DNA of 64,000 bases from Sulfurovum sp. (GCA_030949325.1 JAUZSQ010000093.1:46675-110674), one strand, 5' to 3'; counted from the stretch's first letter, positions 1 through 17,688 are shown. Notes: a model not told the origin generated them from the sequence alone. Made by a program: numbers and translations.

Positions 1-2
1 AG

Positions 3-53
3 TGTGGTGAAGGTATGAAAGACGCAAAACCTGAAACACCTGCAAAAGATTAA
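3..53 (+). CDS. 3' end of an unidentified gene
   Basis: The window opens inside an open frame that ends at a TAA at 51-53. The visible tail is CGEGMKDAKPETPAKD. It is too short to identify. A Cys-Gly/Lys-rich tail of similar flavour ends the small protein at 60981-61163. The frame is supported mainly by the good terminator hairpin that follows at 96-125. Confidence 0.35.
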   Translation, partial: CGEGMKDAKPETPAKD

Positions 54-95
54 CCTGTACTGTGGATAATCTACCCACTCTCTGTTCTTCTTTAC

Positions 96-125
96 ACTCC
101 TATATATAAAATATAGGAGTTTTAA
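96..125 (+). terminator. Rho-independent terminator
   Basis: A perfect 10-bp stem, ACTCCTATAT (96-105) with ATATAGGAGT (111-120), has a 5-nt loop and is followed by TTTT. It lies 43 bases after the stop of the partial gene and before the lipoprotein gene. Confidence 0.75.
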
Positions 126-182
126 CTCCCTCTCATAAATCATTGTATAATGTGCTTATAATTTATTTTAAAGGACAGATTG

Positions 183-602
183 ATGAAGTACTTACTTATT
201 GCTATGATACTACTCTCTTTTAACGGATGTCAAGATAAAGAAAATGATGCAAAAGTACAAGCAAAGCATGATGCAAAAATAGCTGCCCAAGCTAGAGCTG
301 AAGTACTTGCAGAATTTGAAGCCCATAAAATTGCCCGTGCCAAAGAAATCCAAACACAACAAGCACGCATAAATGAAAAAGCCTCTAAGCCTATCATTGA
401 TACCAATCAAACCAAACAATTTTTACGTGACCTTAGCCAAACAGTTTCCCATGAGATAGATATTGCTAAGGAATACATAAATATTGAAATCAATCAAACC
501 AAAAACCTTCTTGAAGTATGGAACCAAAAAATAGAGAATTTTGTCAAAGAATTTGATACGGTCACAACGCCAACAGAAATTAATACAAGCAAAGGACATT
601 AA
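183..602 (+). CDS. Putative lipoprotein, coiled-coil
   Basis: The protein has about 139 residues and I recognise no family. The N-terminus is a hydrophobic signal ending in a lipobox-like LSFNGC, so it is probably lipidated on that Cys and anchored in a membrane. The rest is Ala/Lys/Glu/Gln-rich and looks like a long coiled coil, with no Cys or catalytic motif. ATG at 183 is preferred over the TTG at 180 because AAGGA (171-175) sits 7 bases upstream of it. The stop overlaps the next start (TAATG at 600-604), so it is probably translationally coupled to the ferredoxin-thioredoxin-reductase/rhodanese gene. Confidence 0.7.
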   Translation: MKYLLIAMILLSFNGCQDKENDAKVQAKHDAKIAAQARAEVLAEFEAHKIARAKEIQTQQARINEKASKPIIDTNQTKQFLRDLSQTVSHEIDIAKEYINIEINQTKNLLEVWNQKIENFVKEFDTVTTPTEINTSKGH

Positions 603-1342
603 TGCAAAAAATAGATATGAACTCAGATGAATTCCAAACAGAACTAGAAAAAACCTCCAAATTCGTAGATAAAGTCTACAACCAATTTGGATGGGTACCC
701 AACCCAAATGAAGAAGTCAACGAGGGTGTCACTATGGGACTTGCTAGAAACAAGCTCATTTATGGCAAAAGATTTTGTCCCTGTTTCATGGTGATTGGTG
801 AGACTAAAGAAGAACAAAAAACAGCAGATAACCGTATCTGTCCATGTAAACCTGCCATAGAAAAAGAGATTCCAGAAGATGGTCTTTGTCACTGTGGTAT
901 CTTTTGTACAGAAGATTATGCCAAAGCACAAGCCACGCATGATGAAATAGAAGAAGTCGTACACGCACACTCCCAAGGTCTAAGCCAAGCCCAAGCCCAA
1001 ACCCTACTAGAGACAGAACAACTCGGTGGAGATGAGCTAGAAGCACTCATAGAAGCCAAAAGCCTTGGTATGATAAACTTCACCCTAGTCGATACTAGAG
1101 AATACATGGAATTTCAAATGAGTCATATTGTAGGTACAGATACACTCCTACCTACTTCACAATTCTATGCCAAAGTAGAAGAAGAACTCTCAGGTAAGAA
1201 ATCTGAAGCTATTGTCTTGTATTGTCACTCAGGAAGCAGAAGCTACCAAGTACAACAAGCCATGAAAGGTCTAGGATTTGAACATGTTTGTAACTTACGT
1301 CCTGGTATTATCGGATTTTCAGGAGAAACGCAAAGAGGATAA
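602..1342 (+). CDS. FTR catalytic-chain / rhodanese fusion protein
   Basis: This 246-residue protein has two domains. Residues ~20-110 carry the cysteine signature of the ferredoxin:thioredoxin reductase catalytic beta chain: CPC at 59-61, CPC at 80-82 and CHC at 96-98, plus C102. In that family these Cys hold a 4Fe-4S cluster and the redox-active disulfide. Residues ~145-246 form a rhodanese domain with the active-site loop LYCHSGSRS. A redox or sulfur-relay role in the cytoplasm is inferred, with no signal peptide seen. No FTR variable chain is nearby. It is coupled to the upstream lipoprotein gene. The fusion is in one continuous frame with no sign of an indel. Confidence 0.85.
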   Translation: MQKIDMNSDEFQTELEKTSKFVDKVYNQFGWVPNPNEEVNEGVTMGLARNKLIYGKRFCPCFMVIGETKEEQKTADNRICPCKPAIEKEIPEDGLCHCGIFCTEDYAKAQATHDEIEEVVHAHSQGLSQAQAQTLLETEQLGGDELEALIEAKSLGMINFTLVDTREYMEFQMSHIVGTDTLLPTSQFYAKVEEELSGKKSEAIVLYCHSGSRSYQVQQAMKGLGFEHVCNLRPGIIGFSGETQRG

Positions 1343-1485
1343 CCCCTCTTTGAGTACCTCTCTCCCTATTCAAAAGTTAATTCCAAAAAGCTACTCTCAA
1401 CAAAACTAATAACAATCAGCACAAAACTCATATATTTTATTTATTATTTATTTTATAATGCTCCTAAATACTAAGGAGTTTTATG

Positions 1486-1875
1486 ATGAAAAAGTTAACG
1501 ATACTTTTGAGAGTGGTGGGTGTGTTACAGATTATTTTGGGTCTATTGTTCCTCTTTGCACCTGCTTTTGTTTTGACAGCGATGGGACATAGTTTGCCTG
1601 AACCTGATATATTTTATCCTTTGGCAATGTTGTCTGCTCGATTTATCTCTTATGGAGTGGCTTTAATGTATATCTCAAGTCATCCTATTGAACATAAATT
1701 ATGGATATACTTTATGATACTCATTCAAGTAATTGATTTGAGTGCAGGGATATTTTATACGGCGACAGGCGTAGTGTCTTTAGAATTATCAGGTGTTGCG
1801 ATGTTTAATGCCAGTTGGATTATCATACTGCTTTATCTTTTTACTAAATCGGAGATACAAAAATCAGAACACTAA
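1486..1875 (+). CDS. Small four-helix membrane protein
   Basis: The protein has about 129 residues with four predicted membrane helices, roughly at residues 5-27, 42-62, 70-92 and 97-120, separated by short loops. No family was recognised with certainty. A TATAAT at 1454-1459 and AAGGAG at 1473-1478 lie upstream. The second ATG of the ATGATG pair (1486) has the better ribosome-site spacing. The next gene, a methyltransferase, follows closely on the same strand, so co-expression is likely. Confidence 0.7.
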   Translation: MKKLTILLRVVGVLQIILGLLFLFAPAFVLTAMGHSLPEPDIFYPLAMLSARFISYGVALMYISSHPIEHKLWIYFMILIQVIDLSAGIFYTATGVVSLELSGVAMFNASWIIILLYLFTKSEIQKSEH

Positions 1876-1943
1876 TATTTTTATGGCTACATAATCAAGC
1901 CTTTTATAAGCAATTACAAGCCAAAGCCCTTGAGCCTATTGGC

Positions 1944-2468
1944 TTGGCTAGTGAGGATAAAAGTTGGGCAGATATTGGCTGTAGTACAGGACTGCTTACA
2001 CGATTGGCTCACAAGCTACACTATCATGTGAAAGGTTTTGACATCAATACTATTTCATTATTGGTAGCAAAAATGCTCTCCTTAGCTCTGCCAAATATAC
2101 ATTATCAAAAAAAAGACTTTTACACCATAGAAAGCAAGTTTGACATCGTTACTGCTACTTCACTTCTAAGCGTCGTAGAAGACAAAAAAGAAGCTTTACT
2201 CAAACTTATATCTTTACTCAAAGACTCAAACTCTACACTCATTATCATAGAACCCACCCAAGCACTCAGTGTAGTAAATACTTGGAAGTGTATCCATAAT
2301 CTAAGTACATGGTGGTTGTACAAAGGCTTATTGGTATGGGCAAAAGCACGAGAAGGCAAAGCCATTGACGAGAAAATATTTGAAGAGATAGACGGCATTT
2401 TCTTTTCACATAGCTATCATTTAGACACGATGGTACGTGTGACATATATTAAAACTGCCCAGATATAG
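1944..2468 (+). CDS. Class I SAM-dependent methyltransferase, start uncertain
   Basis: The SAM-binding motif I (ADIGCSTGLLTRLA) is followed by an acidic motif II (VKGFDIN) and a motif near DIVTATSLLSV, as in Rossmann-fold class I methyltransferases. The substrate is unknown. The first usable start in the frame is TTG at 1944, but the frame is open back to 1848. The residues encoded just upstream (NQAFYKQLQAKALEPIG) look like a genuine methyltransferase N-terminus. No ATG/GTG/TTG exists in that stretch, so either the start is unusual or one base is missing near 1860-1885. The nominal product is 174 residues; the real one is probably about 195. Confidence 0.7.
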   Translation: MASEDKSWADIGCSTGLLTRLAHKLHYHVKGFDINTISLLVAKMLSLALPNIHYQKKDFYTIESKFDIVTATSLLSVVEDKKEALLKLISLLKDSNSTLIIIEPTQALSVVNTWKCIHNLSTWWLYKGLLVWAKAREGKAIDEKIFEEIDGIFFSHSYHLDTMVRVTYIKTAQI

Positions 2469-2476
2469 AAGTCCAA

Positions 2477-4547
2477 TTATCTCTCCATCTCATCCATATC
2501 ATACATACTCGCCACACCTAACTTCAACAAAAAAGCCTGTACCATCGCTACCTCTTTAAATGCTTCAAATCTTCCTGAAGCTCCACCATGTCCTGTGTCC
2601 ATGTTGGTATGCAGTAAAAGCATGTTGTCGTCTGTTTTGTAGTCTCGTAATTTAGCTACCCACTTTGCTGGTTCCCAGTACTGTACTTGTGAGTCATGTA
2701 AGCCTGTGGTTACAAGCATATTTGGGTATCCCTGTCTTTCTACATTGTCATAAGGAGAATAGGCTAACATATAGTCATAAAACGCTTTGTCATTAGGGTT
2801 TCCCCATTCATCGTACTCACCTGTGGTTAGAGGAATGCTATCGTCTAGCATAGTGGTGACCACATCTACAAAAGGCACTTGTGCAACTACGCCTTTGTAG
2901 AGTTCTGGTCTCATGTTTACGATAGCCCCCATGAGTAATCCTCCTGCACTTCCACCTTGGGCAAAAAGTTTTTGATTAGAAGTATATCCCTCTTCTATTA
3001 AGATACTCAGAACACGCTATAAAGTCTGTAAAGGTATTCATCTTTGTTAAAAGCTTCCCCTCTTCATACCATGCACGACCAAGCTCCTCACCACCTCGTA
3101 TATGTGCAATGGCAAAGACAAAACCTCTGTCGAGTAAAGAGAGTCTTGAAAGTGAGAAAGAAGCATCCATAGAGTAGCCGTAAGAGCCATATGCATACTG
3201 AAGTGTAGGGTTTGTACCATCTAAGACTAAACCCTTTTTATACACCAAAGAAAGAGGGATTCTTTTCCCATCACTTGCTCTTACCCATGCACGTTTACTC
3301 TCGTAGTCTTCTTTGTTAAAATCACCCAAAATCTCTGTTTCTTTTAAAACAGTTTTTTCTTTACTCAACATGTTAAAACGTAGGGTAGAGTTGGGTGTGG
3401 TTAAAGAGTTATACCCATAACAAAGCTCGTTGGTATCAAAGTCAAGATTCATAGAAATATAAGCATCATACACCGCCTCAGCAAAATCTAAATAATAGGA
3501 TTCTTCTGTTTTAGTGTTTTTTATGTAAATCTGCGTTAAGCCATTTTTCTTCTCTTCTAATACCAAAAAGTCATTGAAAAGCTCGAAGCCTTCGAGTAAG
3601 ACATCTTCTCTATGGGCTATAAGCTCTTTCCAATGCTCTTTACTTGTATGCTCCAAGTCACAGTGCATAAGTCTAAAGTTTTTCGCTTCAAGGTTCGTTG
3701 CGATGACAAACTTGTCATCATGATGTTCCACCGAGTATTCTAGGTCACGCTCACGTTTAGCGAACACTTGAAAGTCTCCCATAGGTTCATCTGCTGACAA
3801 TGTTTGTACTTCGGTAGAGAGTGTAGAGTAAGATTCTATAAAAAGAAACTTTTTAGACTTAGACTTTGAGACATGTACTCCATAAGTATCGTCTACTTCA
3901 TGGTAAATTTCTACTTCTTCACAAGAACCCATCTCATACCTAAAAATCTTGTAGGCTCTAAGCGTCTCTGCTTCCATTTGTGTAAAGAAAAGTGTGTTGT
4001 TGTCATTTGCCCAAGTAGCAGAACCTGTTGTATTTTTTATGCACTCTTCAAGTACCTCACCCGTTTCTAGATTTTTAAAATACAAAGTATAAATACGACG
4101 AGAAATATTGTCCACACCATAACAAAGCATGGCGTTATCAGGACTAATACTTAGCCCTCCTACGGAATAATACGCATGACCCTCAGCCAACACATTCACA
4201 TCTAAGATGATGACTTCATCCGCAGCCAAATACTCTTTTTTGCGACAATAAATAGGATAATCCTTCCCCTCCTCATAACGTGCATAATACCAGTACCCAT
4301 TACTCTCATAAGGCACAGAAGAGTCATCTTTTACTATCTTGGCTACTATCTCATCAAAGAGTTCTTTTTGTAAATCTTCAGTAGATGCTAACTTCTCTTT
4401 CGTGTAGGTATTTTCTGCATGAAGATAGTCTATAACCTCCGAATCTTCTCTATCATTGAGCCAATAATAGTTATCTATTCGCTCATGATTGTTTTTGTTA
4501 GTATTTTGGGTTTTTGGGTTGCTTTTGGGTAGTTCATGTTTGCTCAT
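2477..4547 (-). CDS. ptrB: Oligopeptidase B (prolyl oligopeptidase family S9A), one frame break
   Basis: This serine peptidase cleaves short peptides after basic residues in the cytoplasm. The N-terminal part (from ATG 4547) is the seven-bladed propeller and the C-terminal part the alpha/beta-hydrolase. Visible catalytic elements are the nucleophile motif GGSAGG (about 2945-2962), the Asp in TGLHDSQV and the His in TGHGGAS. The total of about 690 residues fits the family. The frame breaks near 2998: removing one A restores continuity from SEYL into [15 protein letters not shown]. No partner genes are evident. The C-terminus is convergent with the methyltransferase, 8 bases apart. Confidence 0.88.
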
Positions 4548-4620
4548 TTTTAGGGTATTGTAGCAAGATATGGAAAGAAGAAGGGTGAAGATACAAATTA
4601 TTATACGTACTCTAGCTAAC

Positions 4621-4649
4621 TTGACATCTTTTTATACCTTTGTTATAAT
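4621..4649 (+). promoter_or_regulatory. Sigma-70-type promoter of the toxin-antitoxin pair
   Basis: TTGACA at 4621-4626 and TATAAT at 4644-4649 are both exact consensus hexamers with a 17-base spacer. AGGAG at 4664-4668 precedes the antitoxin ATG at 4676. The promoter is unusually strong on paper, as expected for a self-repressed toxin-antitoxin operon. Confidence 0.85.
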
Positions 4650-4675
4650 AGGGTAAAAAATACAGGAGAATAGTT

Positions 4676-5017
4676 ATGGTATTAAGTTCCCAAGAAAAAA
4701 CCTCATTAGAAAAAGTGACCGTTGTATTACCTCAGGTATTAAAAAATGAAGTGCTACAACTGAAAAAAACCTTACATGTTTCCATGAATACTATCTATCA
4801 AACAGCCATAGCAGAATATGTAGCCAAACAAAAAAAAGAACAACTTAGTAAAGAAGCGATGCTCATGCTAGAAGAATATAAAAATAATCCAGAGATACAA
4901 GAACTCATAGAATTTGAAGAAGATATTTATGCGTACGAAAGAGATTTATCTTGTAGATTTAAACCCCACAAAAGGTGCAGAGACTCAAAAAGCAAGACCA
5001 TGTATCATCGTGAGTAA
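4676..5017 (+). CDS. Antitoxin, ribbon-helix-helix type (MazE/CopG-like)
   Basis: This 113-residue protein starts with a short beta-strand-like segment (EKVTVVLPQVL) followed by helices, as in ribbon-helix-helix DNA-binding antitoxins. The C-terminal half is acidic (MLEEYKNNPEIQELIEFEED) and would wrap the toxin. It lies directly upstream of and overlaps a MazF-type toxin. The last ~28 residues (after EDIYAYE) are encoded by toxin DNA in another frame and look unnatural. The 89-base overlap is long, so the true stop may be earlier and hidden by an indel. Confidence 0.7.
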   Translation: MVLSSQEKTSLEKVTVVLPQVLKNEVLQLKKTLHVSMNTIYQTAIAEYVAKQKKEQLSKEAMLMLEEYKNNPEIQELIEFEEDIYAYERDLSCRFKPHKRCRDSKSKTMYHRE

Positions 5018-5183
5018 TGATGATGTAGGTATCTTACCCCTCAAAGTCATCATCCCACTCATCGGATATAAACCCCTACACGATAATAAAAGTTGGCTCA
5101 CACCCATAGAACCAACAGGCAAGAATGGTCTAGCTAAGAAATCTACGGCTGATGCTTTGAATATACGTTCTGTCACAGTTTAG
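4929..5183 (+). CDS. MazF/PemK-type toxin, apparently short
   Basis: The product begins MRTKEIYLVDLNPTKGAE and continues with KARPCIIVSNDD, the typical N-terminal fold of MazF/PemK mRNA interferases. These toxins cut mRNA at short sequence motifs. ATG 4929 is chosen because the sequence aligns from there with the family start; a TTG at 4914 is in frame. The product is 84 residues, whereas family members usually have about 105-120. The end (ADALNIRSVTV) stops where the last helix should begin. It is either truncated and perhaps inactive, or frame-broken by an indel. Confidence 0.75.
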   Translation: MRTKEIYLVDLNPTKGAETQKARPCIIVSNDDVGILPLKVIIPLIGYKPLHDNKSWLTPIEPTGKNGLAKKSTADALNIRSVTV

Positions 5184-5208
5184 TATAAGAAGTAAATAAC
5201 GCTCATCC

Positions 5209-5909
5209 CTATAGCCAATGCCCAAGCAACACATTCACCACAGCTTCTGTGCGTAAAATTCGTTGTCCTAAACTCACAGATGTACAACCGTGTTGGCAAA
5301 GTAAACTCACTTCATAGTCTATCCAACCACCTTCTGCTCCGATACAGAGTACCTTTGGCATAGTGTTTGTATCAAGATAGGTTTTCCAAGACTGTGTTGC
5401 ATAAGGATGAGCGATGACTGCCTTGCTTTGCTCGTTTAATAGGGCAGGAAATTCATCTTCAACAAAGGGCTTAAAATATTTTTTGAGTTCAATCACTGGT
5501 GGCACAGTATCTATGGCTTGTTGTAAGCCTTCAAAAACAAACTCATCTATGCGGTTGAGTAGGGGCTTTGCCAATAACTTTTTTCAGATCGGTAACTATT
5601 GACAATAATAATTTTATTGACACCAAGAGAGGTCATATCCATAATCAATCTACGTAAGACTTTTGGACGTGGCAAAGCAAGAATAACGGTTAAATCAAGT
5701 TTAGCTGGTGGTTGTTTATCTAGTGTAATGTCTCTAAGAAGTATTTCATTGCTATTTATTTCGCTAATAGTAGCCTTGCCTATGTTAGCACCCATCTCAC
5801 CTATGGTCAAAGTATCTCCTACCTTAGATTTGAGTATTTCTTTGATATGTTTTACTTGATTTAGGTCACGAATACTTTTGGCATTTTTGGCTAATAAAAT
5901 ACAGTTCAA
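5209..5909 (-). CDS. rsmE: 16S rRNA m3U1498 methyltransferase RsmE, one frame break
   Basis: This SPOUT-family enzyme methylates U1498 of 16S rRNA with SAM. The C-terminal half shows the knot motifs IGAEGGW and LGQRILRTEAVVNVLLG. The N-terminal part (KVGDTLTIGE) is the PUA-like domain. The start is taken as TTG 5909, which has AGAGGA 8 bases upstream; an in-frame ATG at 5936 lies further up. The frame breaks near 5563-5580 (between EKSYW and KPLLNRIDEF). The length of about 233 residues is normal. It follows a 42-residue ORF by one base, so it is the last gene of a small minus-strand operon. Confidence 0.85.
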
Positions 5910-5910
5910 A

Positions 5911-6039
5911 TTACTTATTCCTCTTAATAACCCCATAAATAGCAGGGTGTGATAGTTCTAATAGTCTAACAACCTTATGCTGAGGATAGGCTTCTTTATA
6001 TATTTTTTGTATTCTCCAAGAGATAAGTATATTCTTCAC
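5911..6039 (-). CDS. Short coupled ORF, 42 residues, unknown
   Basis: A GTG at 6039 overlaps the stop of the upstream membrane-protein gene in a GTGA arrangement, and the frame runs to TAA at 5911-5913, one base before the TTG start of rsmE. The product is basic (KIYKEAYPQHKVVRLLELSH, then AIYGVIKRNK) and its C-terminal half could be a small helix-turn-helix. The tight packing on both sides is the main evidence. Alternatively it is the C-terminus of the upstream gene after a frame break. No family was recognised. Confidence 0.45.
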   Translation of the reverse strand: MKNILISWRIQKIYKEAYPQHKVVRLLELSHPAIYGVIKRNK

Positions 6040-6311
6040 CCTACCAAAGCCTCGTGTATTTGCATGTAGGCGATTAAGAATTCAAACATCATTCTCCAAA
6101 AGAGTTGCATGAATAGTATCATCATCGTAAAGGAGAAGATAAAGAGTGTTTTGTGTTTGAAATTTAGCCTTTTCCATACGATATTTTTGACGGATTCGTA
6201 TTTTTTATGGGAGAAAAACCATAAGAGTAAGGGGATGAGTATAGCCCCTATATAGTAAAATATAACAAGCATAAGGGGACTGATAAATGTTTGGAATGTA
6301 AGAAAATCCAT
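6036..6311 (-). CDS. Small membrane protein, unknown
   Basis: This 91-residue protein has about three hydrophobic segments (residues ~12-32, 50-65, 66-85) with a basic loop (HKKYESVKNIVWKRLNFKHK) between the first two. The ATG at 6311 is preceded by AAAGG. It is the first gene of a unit that continues with the 42-residue ORF (4-base overlap) and rsmE. Its function is not recognisable. Confidence 0.6.
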   Translation of the reverse strand: MDFLTFQTFISPLMLVIFYYIGAILIPLLLWFFSHKKYESVKNIVWKRLNFKHKTLFIFSFTMMILFMQLFWRMMFEFLIAYMQIHEALVG

Positions 6312-6399
6312 TGGATACCTTTTTGTAGCGTTTGATGCAATTTTACCATAAAAGTATTTCGCTATAATTCAAGTATTATATATATTGAAGGATATACTC

Positions 6400-7680
6400 A
6401 TGGGACAAACGATAACAGAAAAAATATTCTCAGAACACGCAGGGAAGTTGGTACATTCAGGTGAGATAATTAGAGTGGATATTGATATGATTATTGGTAA
6501 TGATATTACGACTCCTATTTCTATTAGAGCATTTGAAGAAAGTGGTGCAACACAGTTGGCAAAACCTGATAGCTTTTGTATCGTGATGGATCATTATATT
6601 CCTGCCAAAGATATTGCTTCGGCGAATCAAGCCAAGATTAGTAGAGAATTTGCCTATAAGCATGATATGAAATACTTTTTTGATGAAAAAGATATGGGGA
6701 TAGAACATGCCCTACTTCCAGAAAAAGGCTTGATTTTACCAGGGGATGTGGTTATTGGTGCTGATTCTCATACTTGTACGCATGGGGCATTGGGTGCCTT
6801 TTCTACGGGTATGGGTTCTACGGACTTGGCATTTGCTATGATTACTGGGGACAATTGGTTCAAGATACCTGAGACTATCAAAGTAGAACTCACAGGAAAA
6901 CCAGCAGAGCATATCTATGGTAAAGATATTATCTTGGAGCTTATCCGTCAAATTGGTGTCGATGGTGCCTTATATAAAGCCATTGAATTTACAGGAGATG
7001 CTTTGCAGCATCTCGGTATGGCAGATAGATTTTCTATCGCCAATATGGTCATCGAAGCAGGAGCCAAAAATGGTGTCTTTCCTGTCGATGATGTGACGCG
7101 TACCTACCTAGACGAAAGAGCAGAAGCCAATGGAGGGCTTAGAGCAGAACCCAAGATTCACTATTCGGATGAAGATGCTGTCTATTGTCAGACGATTAGT
7201 ATAGATATCTCTATTCTTAGTCCTGTTATTGCCTATCCATTTTTACCAAGTAATGGTAAGCCTGTAGAACAAGCTGTCAAGGATAATTTGAAAATAGACC
7301 AAGTCATGATAGGGAGCTGTACCAATGGACGTATCGAAGATTTACGCATTGCTGCGAAGATTATGAAAGGGCAAAGAGTCGCACGTCATACGCGTATGAT
7401 AGTCACCCCTGCGACACAGAAAATTTTACTTCAGGCACAAGATGAGGGGCTTATGAAGATACTCATTGAAGCTGGAGCTGTTGTTTCCAATCCTACTTGT
7501 GGTGCGTGTTTGGGTGGATATATGGGTATTTTGGGAGACAATGAAAGATGTGTGGCTACGACTAACCGTAACTTTGTAGGGCGTATGGGTGCAAGGAGTT
7601 CTGAAATTTACCTAGCCAATTCTGCTGTAGCAGCTGCGTCGGCTATTGCAGGTAAAATTGTTGACCCTAGAGTAAAGTAA
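6400..7680 (+). CDS. leuC: 3-isopropylmalate dehydratase large subunit LeuC
   Basis: LeuC, with LeuD, isomerises 2- to 3-isopropylmalate in leucine biosynthesis in the cytoplasm. It belongs to the aconitase superfamily, and the 4Fe-4S cluster ligands are visible in IGSCTNGRIEDL and NPTCGACLGG. The active-site-type GADSHTCTHGALGAFSTGMG is split here only for length. ATG 6400 is used because AAGGA (6388-6392) lies 7 bases upstream; a TTG at 6385 is in frame. The product is 426 residues, the short bacterial/archaeal form. A TATAAT occurs at 6363-6368. leuD is not in the window. Confidence 0.92.
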   Translation: MGQTITEKIFSEHAGKLVHSGEIIRVDIDMIIGNDITTPISIRAFEESGATQLAKPDSFCIVMDHYIPAKDIASANQAKISREFAYKHDMKYFFDEKDMGIEHALLPEKGLILPGDVVIGADSHTCTHGALGAFSTGMGSTDLAFAMITGDNWFKIPETIKVELTGKPAEHIYGKDIILELIRQIGVDGALYKAIEFTGDALQHLGMADRFSIANMVIEAGAKNGVFPVDDVTRTYLDERAEANGGLRAEPKIHYSDEDAVYCQTISIDISILSPVIAYPFLPSNGKPVEQAVKDNLKIDQVMIGSCTNGRIEDLRIAAKIMKGQRVARHTRMIVTPATQKILLQAQDEGLMKILIEAGAVVSNPTCGACLGGYMGILGDNERCVATTNRNFVGRMGARSSEIYLANSAVAAASAIAGKIVDPRVK

Positions 7681-7709
7681 ACCCTAGCTGTCAATACTCA
7701 AAAGTGAAG

Positions 7710-16429
<8,720 letters not shown>

Positions 16430-16560
16430 TTAATATCGTTTTAGTAGTCATACAAATGCTACCTAGATACACAAAGAAACTATTCGTAGAGGGTATGAAA
16501 TGTCTCCCAATAGCTTTTAACTATATCTCTAAATCAGACCAAGCCCAAAAGCTTAGTCTT

Positions 16561-16588
16561 CTTAAATAAGTCCAAAGACTTATTTAAG
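16561..16588 (-). promoter_or_regulatory. Hairpin at the rplL-rpoB junction (attenuator-like)
   Basis: Twelve perfectly paired bases (16561-16572 with 16577-16588) close a 4-base loop. The hairpin overlaps the rplL stop codon and lies about 170 bases before rpoB. It has no strong T-run, so partial termination or RNA processing between the ribosomal-protein and polymerase genes is more likely than full termination. A similar attenuating step between rplL and rpoB is known in E. coli. Confidence 0.5.
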
Positions 16589-16944
16589 TTCACACACAGC
16601 ACCAGCATCTTCGATTTGTTTTTTAATCGTTTCAGCTTCGTCTTTAGATACAGCTTCTTTAAGTGTTGTTGGAACACCTTCAACTGCACCTTTTGCTTCT
16701 TAAGTCCAAGACCTGTAATCGCACGTACGACTTTAATTGCATTGATTTTTTTCTCTCCAGCACCTGTAAGAATAACATCAAATTCTGTTTGCTCTTCTAC
16801 TTCTTCTACTGCCGCTCCACCAGCTACTACTGTAGCTTGTGCTGATACGCCAAATTTTTCTTCAAATTCTTTTACAAGCTCTGAAAGCTCAAGTACTGAC
16901 ATGTTTGAGATAAACTCAAGAACATCTTCTTTAGTTGTTGCCAT
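16580..16944 (-). CDS. rplL: Ribosomal protein L7/L12, one frame break
   Basis: This is the stalk protein of the 50S subunit, about 121 residues when repaired. The N-terminal dimerisation segment ([20 protein letters not shown]), a short Ala/Val hinge and the C-terminal domain ([20 protein letters not shown]) are clear. The frame breaks near 16700: one missing G after AITGLGLK. Beyond it the correct frame continues [10 protein letters not shown] and ends [11 protein letters not shown] with TAA at 16580-16582. Confidence 0.93.
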
Positions 16945-16997
16945 AATTAATTCCTTAAATATATTTTTTATTAAAAAGCCCTAGGGCTATTATTTCT

Positions 16998-17484
16998 CTA
17001 CGCTTCTTCTTCTAATTTCTTAGAAAGAGCATCCATTCCGATTGTAAAGTTCTGCACTGGTGCATTCCAAACATTCAAAAGCATCCCAATAAGGGTGTCT
17101 CTATCAGGAAGAGTTGCCATCGCATTAATCGTCGCCATATCAGCAATTTTTGATTCAATCAAACCCGTTTTAATGGAAAAAAACTTCTTTAAAATCATTG
17201 GATGCATTGTCAGCAATCTTACATGCTGTGATTTGGGAATCACTCCAGATTATAAGGTTAGTATCTGTAAATTCAATATCTTCACATCCTGCATTTTTCA
17301 ATGCAATTCGTGCCAATTTATTCTTTACAACTTGGACCTTAGTATCTTCTGCTTTTGCAAGATTTCTTACAATCTCAAGACTTTCAACGGTCATACCTTT
17401 GTAATCACAAACGATAATCGCACCTGCTCCTTGAAATTCTGCTGTCATTTGGGCAACAAGTTCTTCTTTTCTAGTTCTAGTCAT
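16998..17484 (-). CDS. rplJ: Ribosomal protein L10, one frame break
   Basis: L10 anchors L7/L12 to the ribosome and usually autoregulates its operon. The product begins MTRTRKEELVAQM, and the sequence AGAIIVCDYKGMTVESLEIV is typical of the RNA-binding domain. The C-terminal part (QNFTIGMDALSKKLEEEA) would bind L7/L12 dimers. The repaired length is about 161 residues. The frame breaks in a run of seven A at 17177-17183. It lies 53 bases upstream of rplL. Confidence 0.92.
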
Positions 17485-17688
17485 CTATATTCTCCTTCCG
17501 ATTTCTAAAAGGGTGTTGGAAATTCCAACTGCTTATGCTTTCACATAAGTCTATTAAGCTCTCGCCCCTATTGTCTTTAATCTAAGATGTATGAGTACCA
17601 AATAGGCTCAATAAAAATGTAAATATTACACGCTTTAGTGAAACTATTGGGCTGTAACCCAAAGGCTACAACCTCTAGGTAAGGTAAG
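17485..17688 (-). promoter_or_regulatory. Untranslated leader of rplJ-rplL, putative L10-binding leader
   Basis: There is a 204-base gap between rplA and rplJ with no ORF. On the minus strand it can form CTTATG/CATAAG and GTTGGAA/TTCCAAC hairpins shortly before the rplJ ribosome site (GGAAGGAG). Its position matches the L10(L12) leader that controls this operon in many bacteria. The kink-turn itself was not verified. Confidence 0.4.
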
